From Macrobrachium rosenbergii (taxonomy: Eukaryota > Arthropoda > Malacostraca > Decapoda > Palaemonidae): a DNA stretch of 64,000 bases. Position 1 is the stretch's first letter. Each line of letters begins with the position of its first letter. A model generated the notes under the pieces. The model ran no database searches. It was not told the origin of the DNA and saw only the letters and a program-made list of their open reading frames with translations. Positions 36,377 through 46,910 of this stretch are shown here, piece after piece. The position numbers and the translations under genes were made by a program. The DNA lies in contig NC_089784.1 of assembly GCF_040412425.1 (NCBI RefSeq), forward strand, positions 38,398,070 through 38,462,069, written 5' to 3'.

Positions 36377-36760
36377 ATGGCACTAAGAGCAGAATCATGG
36401 AAACCTGGAACAGGAGTAGATGGTAAAGTAGGAGGAGTTAGGATAGGAGAAGGAGGAGGAACTGGAGGAGCGGTAGTTCAGTCATCCCCTACATTTTCCA
36501 AAGGAATGGAATCTGCATTAGCCCTACTTTCAGCCCTAATGGCTGCTTTCCTCTTCTTATCCCTTTCTAATTTCTCTAGATGAGATTTCAATGTTTTCCA
36601 TTTCTTATCCTACCAATCCTGACACTCTATGCAATATCCTTACTACATTCTTGCTCCCTACATTCAGTGCATTTTGTATGAAAGCTTAGTTAGCCTAGTT
36701 CTACAACCCTCAGAACAAAAGCGAATACTAGATGACCTGGAATCCGACATTGTTAACTAA
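36377..36760 (-). pseudogene. DIRS gag N-terminus (Cys-rich) remnant
   Basis: On the minus strand: FCSEGCRTRLTKLSYKMH, then a second cysteine cluster, then KKWKTLKSHLEKLERDKKRK and a proline-rich stretch. The copy at 42455-42860 has the matching order (YCSTGCKTRLVKSCCDSHTI, KKWKVLKSHL, then proline-rich), which shows these are one family. It is probably a zinc-binding start of the DIRS capsid-like protein. It runs within about 160 bp into the recombinase remnant, so most of gag and all of RT are missing. Confidence 0.6.
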
Positions 36761-36912
36761 AAATAAACTAAAGTTAACTAAAACAACAATTCAACAATGG
36801 CAGCAAGCCACAAAGCAACAAATTCTGAGTACTTCACCAAATTCGCGCAAAGCAAAAAGCCAAAAAGCGAAGAAACAGCTGCGTGAAAACTTCCGATGTT
36901 AACTGGAAGCCG

Positions 36913-37072
36913 GCAGAAAATGAATTAAGCTCTCTGCTGGGTTGTTTCCACGAGTCCCGGATGGTGGGCAGGACATTGTCACCTACACACTAATAATAAC
37001 AGCGCCACCGTGCGAATTTTGAATTTTTAAGCTGCTGTAATTACTTGTTAAGTTACTTATATAACCAATATA
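36913..37072. repeat. DIRS inverted terminal repeat, 5' arm
   Basis: Partner of 34709-34800 (36913-37005). It continues outward to GTAATTACTTGTTAAGTTAC near 37035-37060, the terminal motif shared with the other DIRS copies. Confidence 0.85.
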
Positions 37073-37089
37073 CTTTTCATCACTTTATT

Positions 37090-38290
37090 CATGCCATGTG
37101 ATGGAAAGGCAAACACGAGTGGTGAAAAGCATCCTTCATCACAGATAATGGATCCACAATGGGAGCTTTCTGTTTATCTGGTAGATCACTGGTGTTACCT
37201 AAAACCTCCAATGACTTTTCCAACATGTGACTTGCCCTTAGCAACTGCACTGATCTGTCACAATATTGAAATGGCTTGACAGCATGGAGAAAAGCCCACC
37301 TGAGCACCTGCCTCGTCACAATGCTTCTAGTGCAATAAATACTACTTTTTCAGAATGTTAGTGCATAGGTGAGAATCTTCTTATATCTGTACACTTAAGT
37401 GAAAGATCCAATCAAGTAAGCATTCAAACCCTACTTCCATAACAGGAGAGGCATATCTGGGTGGGGAGTTCAGCATACACCCAAAAGCAGCTCCTGATGT
37501 CAAAGCACCATGCAAGACCATCCTTCATATCCAGGCTAGTGGGCATGTGGAGCGTTGAAGGATTGGAAGCAAGTGACAAGTGCTACTGTCACCAATGAAG
37601 CACTCCAGACAGGCACCAGTGAGGGATAAGCTTCTACAGAGGTTATTGTTTTGAATGAGACAAAAACTACTCTAACAAATGAAGTGAATATACTTCTAAG
37701 TGTCCTGGTGGATGGGCATTTAAAAATATGCATCCTTCATGTCTATCAAAAGAATGAAGTCATCTCTCCCCTTGAAACCAACATGTAATGTCCAGTTTCT
37801 ACCTTGAACAGTCTGATGAACAAACATATCCAGTGAAGAGAGGTCAATGACTGACTCTAACTAGTTGACTTCACCAAGAAAAGCTGAGGCCTGGAGAGCA
37901 ACTATCAACTACTTCCACTGCAGCTTCCTCCAGCACTGTCACATCTCTGCAGACAAGGCAAGAGATTTGGACGATCCTAGAGAATTATCTGGGAGTATGA
38001 ATGGTCCATGAGAATTGAGATTGTCAGTCCTTGAAAGGAGGCCAGTAACCCCTCAAGGAAACAGACTACCCAGAGCTCCAACCCTGTCTCTTGACAATGC
38101 TCAATGGCATGCCAGGAATCTCCCACCTAGAGGCAGAATAGGAGGATAATTCCACCTCCCTTGGGGCTGAAGCCCGAGAGCAAGACATGAAAGACAAGAA
38201 TGCCTCTATTACTCACACAAAGAATGCCGAGTGCTTAGTCAGGCTTAAGAAAGATCTGGCCTCTACCTACGACCAATGTTAAGGGCAAAA
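37090..38290 (-). pseudogene. DIRS reverse transcriptase remnant
   Basis: On the minus strand at about 37711-37765 the translation reads DDFILLIDMKDAYF followed, after a stop, by MPIHQDT. This is RT motif A with its catalytic aspartate and the PIH extension typical of DIRS. Upstream (38150-38100) GGRFLACH and DRVGALGSLFP match the DIRS segment before the RT fingers. Downstream of motif A the frame 37536-37733 continues without clear homology. A 76-codon frame at 37089-37319 may be gag-like but would be out of order. Many stops. Probably part of a separate DIRS copy next to, or split by, the compact copy at 34.70-37.07 kb. Confidence 0.6.
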
Positions 38291-39987
38291 CCATCCTCAA
38301 AGTCTTGGTTGCGGACCCCAAAAGGACTTCAAAGGACACAGCACAGTAGACAATGGAGTCCAAGTATACAGAAGTTTCTCAACCTTGCTATTTTAACAGA
38401 AAAAGGAGCAGAAATCTGTCTTAATTGACTGATTTATGGAATTTAGGCAAATATGCCAAGCACTGGGGCAACTAAGGCCATTAAGCACTTAAAAATCTAA
38501 AACTGTATATCAAACTAAAATTCATGCAAAATCATGATAAAAAAATTAAAGCAAACCTTCAATAAAAGCACCAAGTTAAAAACTAAACTCTTGTAAAAAT
38601 GCTTAACTCTATTATAAGTTAATGTTCCTAAAAAACAAAATTAATTTATTTACATCATATAGGACCAGAAATGCCTCGACTGGTCACTTAATATGCAGGA
38701 CCCTGGAACCAAGCAAAGAACTGACAACCTAGCATAATGTCCTCTTGAGTTTTATCCCATAAGAATGGGGCTGGTGCAGTCACCCTGCATGTGCACTGGA
38801 ATGAATGATTTTAAGTGCACTGGAGAAGAATACCCACCAGCCATCAAGCTTTGGGGTCTCAAAGTGAGTAGGGACCTTGTGGAAAATCCTGCCACTCAGA
38901 TGGTTTCACATATGATGTCAAAGCAGCACAAAGTTCCCAGAACCTCTCTGAAAAGTGAGAAAATTGGGAAGAGCAGATTAAAGTAGGTAATAATGGAGAA
39001 CAGGAATATGTGGATCCACTAGCAGCAGAATGAGAGAGCACCTATTACCTACTCTTAATAGGTGCATCATGTTCTAATGCCATTCACAAGCTGTCAATAA
39101 GATGATGATGGAAGCAGATTCATTTATAGGAGGTGGAGGAGGAATTAAAGGGATATAGGTTTCAAAGTTCATAGCAAAGATAATAGGACATTAGTGCATA
39201 CAGCCCTGACAGCTAATCCCCATGGCCCCCAACCTCTTCAAGAAACTGGGACCAGGGAAAATCTGTTGAGAGAAGAGTCCTAAAACAATATTGTAGTGTA
39301 AAGACTATAGTACTCTATTTTTTTTATTCTGGTTGAAAGTAACATGCCAAAATAACAGTTATAATTCAAATAATTACTTGGCGACTGGAATAAAAAAATT
39401 GCTTAATAACCTAAATTTCTCCATCAAATATGTTATGTTTGTTAAAGATGCTACTGAGTTGAGTCTTAAAAGTTTCCTAAGTCCAAAATTAAACATTAAG
39501 ATCGCCGAAGTCAGCGTCATGAAAGGTGTTTTGGATAGTTTTTCATGTAGCACTTTTTGTGTGCCTTTCATACAATTTAATGCAGATTCAAACAAATCCC
39601 TCCAAATGTTAAAAGACAACTGTAACTATCTACATTTTCCAAAGATTAGACCCTACTCAAAACATAAATAAAAATTACATTTGAAAACTTTCAAGTAATT
39701 TAAACAAAACAGCTGCTATCAGTGTAGTTCACCCTGTACCTTTTAGTTAATTATGTCCCCTTTTTAGGCCATGGTGAAATTTTGCATTTTGTTTTCCCAT
39801 ATACAGTATATCCATTTCTCACCCAATATTTATCTGTTCTCATCATCCTCCTGTTTTCACTATCTGAGATAAAGATGAGATAGTGCTCTTACACAGATAG
39901 AGCTGTTTCTGTCTTGGACCGGAAACCTGCTTTCCTCAACTGCAGCATTTTTCCCACAAAATACTGATCTTAACATCAATACACATA
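38291..39987. other. Non-coding stretch, nothing certain
   Basis: GCCAAGCACTGGGGCAACT at about 38456 resembles the start of the 1-215 repeat family, but weakly. Opposed frames at 39333-39671 and 39374-39619 are unrecognised. Confidence 0.4.
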
Positions 39988-40104
39988 CAGTAATACCTCG
40001 ATCTCATGCGATTCAAGTTGTGCGCATTCACAGACACACAAACTTTTCATTGGAACCTAACTAACTGGCATACGCAATTTTTTCACAAACAGGCAACATC
40101 TGCT

Positions 40105-40560
40105 TGTTTAATTTCTGAAGTACATTTATAAGTTTTCATGCTTTTTAGTTTAAAATCAGTATGGAAAATTTGTATTATTTATATTTTTGTACTTAAATAT
40201 GATACAAAGACAGTACAGTTACTGTATTATGTCCATTCACAAAGTCTTTGCCACTAGGACCTCAACATGACGTTGAGATGAGGTTGTTCAGTTGCACTGG
40301 CTTGATAAAATGAATCCATTAACGTATTAAAACATCAGAGACAAACTAAGAGTTGTATTAGTGTCGCTCTGTGAAAATAATTTGTTAATCTCGGAAAAAA
40401 GTGCTGGTGCAATCTGCATTATGTGTAATTACAGCATGTACAGTTAGTATACTTTTACAAGATGTGATACGCCTGCAGAAAGTGTTTGTTTAATTTTTGA
40501 AGTATTTTATAAGTTTTCCTACTTTTAAGTGTAAAATCAGTATGGAAAATTTGTATTACA
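40105..40560 (+). repeat. Direct duplication of about 70 bp
   Basis: 40105-40178 and 40490-40560 share AAAATCAGTATGGAAAATTT and the preceding TATAAGTTTTC block; spacing about 385 bp. Confidence 0.85.
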
Positions 40561-40583
40561 GTCAAGTATTTTGAATGCACATA

Positions 40584-40609
40584 TCTATCTCTCTCTCTCT
40601 CTCTCTCTC
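40584..40609. repeat. Short (CT)n microsatellite
   Basis: About 26 bp CT, rare in this half of the window. Confidence 0.94.
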
Positions 40610-40971
40610 ATTCACCGTTAGCACTCACACATTTTTATAACTTATTATTTCTCTGTATGTCTTTACCTGTACAGTACATAACATTGAACTGATTCAATTT
40701 TACCTTTACCCTTTGCGAACACTATATACATGTTTTCTTTATTTTACTGAATTGTGTACCTTTGACATGACTGTGATTTATGAAGTTTATCTAGTGACGC
40801 AATGAAAACGTCTTTTACTCAGTGAGTGAAAAAGAAAATGGCATCCCATCAATTAAAGGTAACATTAGTATACGTATGTACCTACTGTATAATGCGCTAG
40901 TGTAGCAAATACAATAGCCATTACAATACTCTACTATATTTTTACGCCAATTTATTTGTTTTAAGGGTAAT

Positions 40972-41028
40972 GTATTAAGCTAACTTTTAAATGAAAGAGT
41001 AACTTTAATTTAAAAGTTAGCTTAATAC
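40972..41028. repeat. Perfect 21 bp palindrome arms
   Basis: GTATTAAGCTAACTTTTAAA(T) at 40972-40992 is exactly complementary to 41008-41028, with a 15 base loop. Confidence 0.93.
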
Positions 41029-41198
41029 TTTGGGAACATGATTAGGGTCATATTTAAACTCTAGAAATCAGCATTTTTAGTGTCCATACTAAATTTAAGC
41101 AAATCCTTGCCTTGCGTGAGGGGTTCTGGACCCTAATCTCGCCTAAGTTTGAGGTATTACTGTGTATGTATACATTATAAATATGACCGTAATCCAAA

Positions 41199-41262
41199 GT
41201 ATTAAGCTAACTTTTAAATGAAATTCAAGCTACTGTAATTTCATTAAAAGCTAGCTTAATAC
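41199..41262. repeat. Second palindrome of the same family
   Basis: Arms 41199-41224 and 41238-41262 start and end with the same GTATTAAGCTA stem as the palindrome at 40972; near-perfect pairing. Confidence 0.9.
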
Positions 41263-41264
41263 AT

Positions 41265-41450
41265 ACACACACACATATATATATATGCAAGTATACAGCA
41301 TAAGCAAATACCACATGAAAACAACAGGCAAAAGTTCAGTACCAAGCACTTTCACATGTTGTTTATTCAAGAACATGTGGGAGTGCTTGGTACTGAACTT
41401 CTGCCTGTCATTTTCCTCTGGTTTTTGCTTATATATATTTGTGTGTGTGT
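41265..41450. repeat. Long foldback with 37 bp near-perfect core hairpin
   Basis: Core arms 41324-41360 and 41372-41408 match at 34 of 37 positions. Two of the three mismatches would be G-U pairs in RNA. The loop is 11 bases. Outer arms continue with AAGCAAATACCACATGAAAA against GGTTTTTGCTT and a CA/TA versus TA/GT edge, giving a foldback of about 185 bp. It could be a MITE or a pre-miRNA-like transcript. Confidence 0.85.
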
Positions 41451-41664
41451 TTTTTGTAGATAAGGCATGTATAACCTAAGCCTAAGATGTTTCCCAAATT
41501 TAAAACTCTTTCCCTCCAAGTCATTTAAAGAAATTTTATCCAGTTGCATATTTTATGTAATTCTGTGTGTGTGTGTTTACCAAAGATATGACAGTAGCAT
41601 GGTAACTTAGGCCTAGCATGTTTCCCAAACTAAAAACTGTTCCATCCAATTATATAAATATATG

Positions 41665-41730
<66 letters not shown>
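41665..41730. repeat. Microsatellite (TA)n
   Basis: TA array of about 66 bp, the only long one right of 32.4 kb. Confidence 0.95.
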
Positions 41731-41735
<5 letters not shown>

Positions 41736-42454
41736 AATATATATGAAGCAGCTTTATGGGGATAAATGGGGATGAAGCCTTTTTGTAGGGGCCATGTGGC
41801 GGGGTTAGGTTGAACAGATTCGTGTTTCTGGAGAAGTTAAGTAAGGCCCTTTATAGATTAGGCAAATACAAGGACAAATGTTAACGTAATTATGGTGTTG
41901 AACTGATTATTTGGCACCATCACTTCCCTTTGAGCATCTTATTATTCTTGCAAGTAACAGTTTTGCATATGTTGATTTGTAAGGCAGACAATGGGGGGGG
42001 GGTAGTAATAACAGATGACATAATTACAAAAACAAGTTAGAACAATTGTTAAATGAAAACAAATACGACGCTTGCAACAAAAAACCAGACATAAGGTGGT
42101 GCAATGCAATTTAATAAAAGAAAGGAAGGGAAGCCTTGACAAAAATCCAGGACAAAACTCAAAGAAAAGAATTAGAAGAGAGTAAACAAAAATCCAGGAC
42201 AAAACTAAAACAAATGAAACAGAACATAGAGTAAAACCAGGGGAAAGTCCAGAGATCCCAGATATTTATGGTAGTCCCAAAATCCATAAGGAAGGGTGCC
42301 TGCTAAAACCGATCTTTCCAACATAAATGGAAAAATGGCTGGGTTTAGTATCTAAAGGGCATTTAAAACATAACATGAACCTTATAGATGAATTATCCAA
42401 AATGTGCCTAACTCTGCCACTGTATTCACAACCAAATTGATCTTTTGATCAAAG
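41731..42454. other. Non-coding stretch, nothing recognised
   Basis: Contains a G run at 41993-42001 and a local repeat of AAAATCCAGGACAAAACT (42142 and 42188). Confidence 0.45.
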
Positions 42455-43180
42455 CTAGACTATACTGGAGATGGTATTAGGGTCGGAAGCAAGGGAGCCA
42501 GGCGTTGGAGTAGGTGGATGAATAGTAGGAGGGCTAGTAACAGGAGAAAAAGTGGGAACAGGAGTAATAAGAATAGCAAGTCCATCTTTTAAACTAAGTT
42601 CAGGAGTAGTTTCTAGGTTATGCCTCTTGACTCTAGAGGCCGCCTTCCTCTTCCTATCCCTTGCCAATTATCTAGGTGAGATTTAAGAACTTTCCACTTT
42701 TTCTAATCCAAATCATCACATTCAGCACAAGTTTTCTCCTTACTGCACTCCTGCCCCCTTCACTCACTGCAAATTGTATGAGAATCACAGCAAGATTTTA
42801 CCAATCTGGTTTTACAACCTGTGCTACAATAGCGAAAACTAGAATCGAACATATGTAAGAAAAAACTACAACCCTATGCTGATAAACCGATCAAAGCTTG
42901 AAGACTATTCAAAATAAACTGCAAACACTTCACCAAAACCCAGTAAATACAACCAAAAACCATGAAAAACCTGCTGCAAACAACCCGATGTTTAGCTGAG
43001 AGCCAGCAGAAACACAATGAGGCTATTTCCTAAGTCGTTCCAAGTATTCCCAATAGTGGGCGGGACTAGTCAACAACACAAAACAATTGAAGCACTACTG
43101 CAATTTTTTAAAAAAGACTGCCGAGCAAGTTAGACACTATTGCTATGTAAAAACTATAAGTAATTACTTGGCAAGTTACT
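42455..43180 (-). mobile_element. DIRS 5' end with gag N-terminus remnant
   Basis: Minus strand. The 5' terminal region (43180 down to about 42990) matches the plus-strand DIRS terminus at 54095-54320: TAATTACTT near the edge, then TAGTCCCGCCCACTATTGGG and ACGACTTAGGAAATAGCCTC versus ACGACTTAGCAGAAAACCTC. Next comes the Cys-rich gag start (CSTGCKTRLVKSCCDSH, then KKWKVLKSHL) and a proline-rich segment to 42455. The rest of the element is missing on the left. The 5' edge directly abuts the BEL/Pao remnant. Confidence 0.65.
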
Positions 43181-43229
43181 AAATGATACATGCCTTTAGC
43201 ATTAAGCCTCAAATAATGACAATCCGTCA

Positions 43230-43600
43230 GAGGTCTACAATGATTGTGGCAACAACTGGATAAAAGATATGGGTCACCAGGAATGGTGGAAGCTTCTATA
43301 AAAGAAAAATTATCTAATTTTGCCACTCACCTACAAGGACAGCAGCTACTTTATGATTTGTCACACATTCTTTCAGAAACTGAATATTTAAAGGACTCCC
43401 CTGGAATCACTGTTGGTAAATTACCATATGGGCTTCAAGAAAAATGGACCATGAGAGCTTCAAATTATAAGGCCTAACACAACATGGCATTTCTACCATT
43501 TACAGTCTTTTCTGCATTTATCAAAGAAATGAGTCAAATTAAGAATGACCTGCGATTCATCCAATTCAACCAGATTCATCACCTTCAAAAATGGCTGGTT
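43230..43600 (+). pseudogene. BEL/Pao gag-like (DUF1759) remnant
   Basis: The frame 43244-43477 has WQQLDKRYGSPGMVEASIKE, LSETEYLKDSP and LPYGLQEKW, the typical order of the gag segment found upstream of pol in Pao-type elements ('L..RYG.P......' then 'LP......W'). It continues out of frame after 43477 (FTVFSAFIKEMSQIKNDLRF). Confidence 0.7.
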
Positions 43601-44099
43601 AGCAAACATTCGGTAAAAAAAGGGGAGTTGTCACAAACAAAACTTGTAACAACCAGAAATCTGAGGACTCCAGTGTCAGTGCTAATTAAGCCCAACCACT
43701 GAATCAGTGCATACTTCACAAAACAAAGTATTCACTTGACGAATGTGGAGGATTCACATCAAAATCAATAGAGAAACCAACTGTCGAAAAAACACAAAAT
43801 GTATTACAAGTCCCCTAATGTTCCTTCAGTTCAACTTGTACTGATGCGTGTAGAGGTTCATACAGTGGAAAATCATGTGCCAAGATACTACCTGTTGACA
43901 TTTTCCATGAAGACAAGAAAAGATGGTTTGTACATATTTGATTATCAATGACCAGAGTAACCAATCTCTTGCTTCACCAGAATTTTCCCAGTTATTTGAT
44001 ATCCGGCACTCTCCAGAAAATTATATCTTGTCTAAATGTACTAATAAAGCTCTAACATCTGCAAGAAGAGGAAAGGATATCTTGTACTGTTGGAAAATG

Positions 44100-44545
44100 G
44101 AAACTTCACCCTACAACTGCCAAAACTGATAGTGTGCTCATATTCCCAACAACCGGAGGAAATTTTGACACCTGAGATTATGTTGCATCAACCACATCTC
44201 AAGAAATATTAGTAGAAACATCATACCTGTCAATGATCATCGTCACATTCTACTGTTAATCAGGAGACTTGAAAGAAGCACATGACGTGTTACATCAAAA
44301 CTATGGACCACCAAAGGCACCTTGTGCACAACTGTGGAAGCTAGAGTGGGTGATTATAGGTGAAAACCAACATGTTCCTCCTGAACTGTCTCTACAAAAA
44401 ATACCTGCTACCAACAGGCCAACCAAAAGTATTGAAAACATGCTTCATTTTGTAAGTTTTTTAATACAAATGTCGTATATAGACAGGGCTCCATCACTTT
44501 TGGATGAAACTTCAATTTTTATCAAGACCAAAGATGATGACTAAC
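44100..44545 (+). pseudogene. BEL/Pao protease-to-RT linker remnant
   Basis: After a frame with PEEILTPEIMLHQPHLKK (about 44160-44205) comes EAHDVLHQNYGPPKAPCAQL and LEWVIIGE (44276-44365). This is the region before RT in Pao elements, where 'LLIG.D......GP..AP.A..T.LGWV..G' is normal. The aspartic protease catalytic site is not readable. Confidence 0.65.
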
Positions 44546-44559
44546 CACGAATATCTTAC

Positions 44560-45260
44560 AAGGACATGATGGATAATGAATTTACAAAACCCCACAGGAA
44601 GCTGGTTAGCCCCTTTATCCTTCTGGGAACAAAAGCAACCATTGCTGAGCAACAGGGAATAGGCTGCTCAATGAGCGAACGTGTTAGATGCAAGCTTGAG
44701 AAGAAATCCCATGAGGGAATACTTTATCTCATTCATGGATAAAATTCTAAGACTACAACCATGCAGAGTTGCTCCACCAATGCGTGACAACTAAGAAGTT
44801 GGTACTTACCACTATTTGGAGTTTATCACGCAAAGAGACCAGAGAAGTCCGACGTGGGTTTGATTCATCTGTTAACTTGCAAGGAGTCTTACTCGACAAA
44901 TGTTCTACTTTCTAGCCCAGATTTATCTGACAGTTTGCTTGGAATACTACTAAGCTTTATTGAGAAATGATTACCATCGCTGCCGACATATAACGTGTTT
45001 CACCGTTTTCTTGTCAGAGAAGACCACAAGAACTATTTGAGATGTCTTTGGCAAAAAGATAATGATTTTGACAAATCACTGAGTATGGAATGACAGTTCA
45101 TGCATTTGGGAACAGTTCTTCACCTGCTGTGGTAACTCTAGGCCTCTGTAAAATCACAAACAAAGCAGAACCAGAATACGGTAGTCTTATCACCAACTTT
45201 GTGATGAATGATTTCTTTGTTGACGACATACATGTCCAACAATAGAAGAGGCCATTAAAA
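44560..45260 (+). pseudogene. BEL/Pao reverse transcriptase remnant
   Basis: Readable pieces in order are LRSWYLPLFGVYHAKRPEKS, NVLLSSPDLSDSLLGILLSF, NVFHRFLVREDHKNYLRCLW and QKDNDFDKSL. They match the Pao-type RT from the 'W.LP.FGV.HPK.P.K.R.V.D' block to the 'F..V.V...D...LRF.W' block. A frameshift removes the first catalytic aspartate region. The YVDD-equivalent near 45230 reads FFVDDIH (about 45208-45230) in a shifted frame. Confidence 0.8.
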
Positions 45261-45269
45261 TTTTTAATG

Positions 45270-45909
45270 ACACTCAGAACACATTAAAGAAGCATGGAAA
45301 CCGTTGTCTGCAAAAGTTCACTTCCAACTGTCCTGAGGCCATGGAAGCCTCGTCTAGTATTCTTTCTACAAAACTAAAGGATTTAGATTTGGACACCAAT
45401 GATAAGCATTCACAATGTAGTCTTGGATTACGCTGGGATTTCAACAGACAATTTCTTGTTTCAGCTGTCACTAGAGGATAAACTGGTTACACTGAGGAAA
45501 ATGGTCTACAATGAACAGTATCTACGATCCAATTGGATTTCTGGCCTTCGTGTTTATACATGGAAATCTATTCAGGAAATTAGTGTCTGAAACTAATGAT
45601 TGGGACCAATTTGTCAAGACATTAAGGATATCACTTACTTTGTACCATGCCTAAAGTGAAACTACCAACAAAGAACTGTATGTCCCTACGTTACTTACAA
45701 AAAAAACTATCGCGCCTGTTCATTTACACACGACCAACTTCGTTTTGTTCTTGGGAAAGGTAAAATTGCACCTACTGGTGGACACCATTCCACATCTAGA
45801 ATTATATACAGTACAGTACACACTGAACAGCGAATTAAAACTCACGAATACTCTCACTTGCCCACAGCTGTCAAAATTCCCCAGTGTAAGTTGTCAGCCG
45901 TCAACTGTA
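45270..45909 (+). pseudogene. BEL/Pao RT thumb and peptidase_A17-like remnant
   Basis: CLQKFTSNCPEA, STKLKDLDLDTND and SLGLRWDFNRQFLVSAV (about 45300-45475) match the Pao segment 'LG..W....D...' that follows RT. A YDPIGFLAFVFIHGNLF-like block (about 45520-45575) follows after a frameshift. Interrupted by stops; ends where the MITE is inserted. Confidence 0.75.
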
Positions 45910-46250
45910 GAGTTGGCGATCCTCCGCGTATTCGCGAGGGATGTGTCCCACACCCCCCCGCAAATAGCTAAAATCCGCAAATACTTAAAACCCCTCTAAA
46001 AACACTTAGAACTGCCCATTTTGATAGTTTAAACACAGAAAAACCCTGTAAAAATGCATATACCGGCATATTTTAATAGTTTTATCACAAAAAGTGCATT
46101 TATTTATGAAAATTATATGAAAATACAGTAATTAGTGAATACATCTGTGAAAAATACCGCGAATGGGCACATTTTCCGCGAATGATGGCTAGATATGTTC
46201 CACAGAGAAACCCGCGAATGCGTGAGTCTGCGAATATGGGGGGTTTACTG
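45910..46250. mobile_element. 341 bp pogo-type MITE with TA duplication, inside BEL
   Basis: Flanked by TA at 45908-45909 and 46251-46252. The left end reads GAGTTGGCGATCCTCCGCGT and the right end on the minus strand CAGTAAACCCCCCATATTCG; inside both, CGTATTCGCG and TTCGCGG repeat in inverted order (CGCGAATG near 46150 and 46212). No coding capacity. The TA target, CAGT-CCCC end and small size fit non-autonomous Tc1/mariner-pogo elements. Removing it leaves a single TA in a BEL frame that stays open across the site. Confidence 0.78.
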
Positions 46251-46252
46251 TA

Positions 46253-46580
46253 GCTGTATTGGCAGCACAGATTGCATAATGCACCATGGACTATCTGGAT
46301 CTGCCAACCAACATTGTGAAATTATACACAGACAACAAAGTATTTCTTGGTTACATCTGTAACAGGACAAGGAGATTTTTCATTTATGTTGCAGTTGACT
46401 ACAATGCAAAAACAAAATGGACTTATACCATGGCAACAATGAATGCATGGGCAGATTATTTCCTATATAACTTATGTTTTCAATTATCAGAACAGATAGC
46501 CTGTGCCCTCTCAATGCATACAACTATATCAAATGACAACTTGAAACAAACCTCTATGACTTCACAATGCCAATAATAAG
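46253..46580 (+). pseudogene. BEL/Pao RNase H start remnant
   Basis: VLAAQIA next to the MITE, then NIVKLYTDNKVFLGYICN and RRFFIYVA (46300-46390), the RNase H segment 'F.TDS..VL.YI.N...RF..FVANRV'. The usual serine after the aspartate is asparagine here. Homology fades after about 46400. Confidence 0.75.
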
Positions 46581-46910
46581 GCAAAACTGACATGTAGATA
46601 CTAAGGTACTGAGATAAAACCAAGGTAGTTAGGCACATAGCTGAAATTTACCACATCTCTCTCGATGTTGCAAAACATTTTCCTGCGTTATTTACCCATA
46701 CAGAAAACAATTCCATAAGTTCAGATACTAATAGCCTATGCAAAGAAATCACAGACTACCTATCACTGCTCAGCATGAGACGTGTGTCTGTTGAGTCATG
46801 CTTAGGTAAACTATCACACTGTCATTTCCTAATTTGCAGCTTCAGACACAGACACACATGCTATAATCATTTATGTTTCCTGTCAAATACCTGCAACTTG
46901 AATGAAATAT

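Larger units (their letters stand above)
34700..37072 (-). mobile_element. Compact DIRS-type retroelement, internally deleted
   Basis: A minus-strand element with inverted arms at 34709-34800 and 36913-37005. Its 5' side starts near 37072 with TATAAGTAACTTAACAAGTA, a terminal sequence shared with other DIRS copies at 54095 and 43180. Coding remnants in order are a Cys-rich gag N-terminus and a tyrosine recombinase. The whole RT/RNase H part that normally lies between is absent. After the recombinase comes a 3' block (34800-35400) that matches 58250-58815. DIRS elements integrate by tyrosine recombinase, which accounts for the inverted ends and the lack of an integrase. The lower end stops short of a full terminal repeat. 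Confidence 0.75.
39988..41162. mobile_element. Candidate Tigger/pogo-like non-autonomous DNA element
   Basis: The left end CAGTAATACCTC (39988) follows a TA. The right end GAGGTATTACTG (to 41162) is its exact 12 bp reverse complement. Sequences just inside (CTCATGCGATTCAAGTTGTG and CTCGCCTAAGTTTG) fit the common 'CAGTAATACCTCG' class of pogo/Tigger-like elements. There is no transposase frame in 1175 bp. The right flank begins TG rather than TA, so the duplication is imperfect. Alternatively two unrelated ends may happen to face each other. Confidence 0.5.
43205..46600 (+). mobile_element. BEL/Pao LTR retrotransposon, truncated and broken
   Basis: Pieces follow the BEL/Pao order on the plus strand: gag (DUF1759-like), a protease-region remnant with LPTPE/HPHL-like linker, RT, the Pao-specific peptidase-like domain, and RNase H start. 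No LTRs are seen. The 5' part of gag, most of RNase H and the integrase are missing. Frames shift many times. A MITE interrupts it at 45910-46250. Confidence 0.82.

Noticed and set aside
43205..46600. Endogenous virus such as a nimavirus or other viral insertion
   Set aside because: All readable motifs fit BEL/Pao retrotransposon proteins; no envelope or other viral gene was seen.
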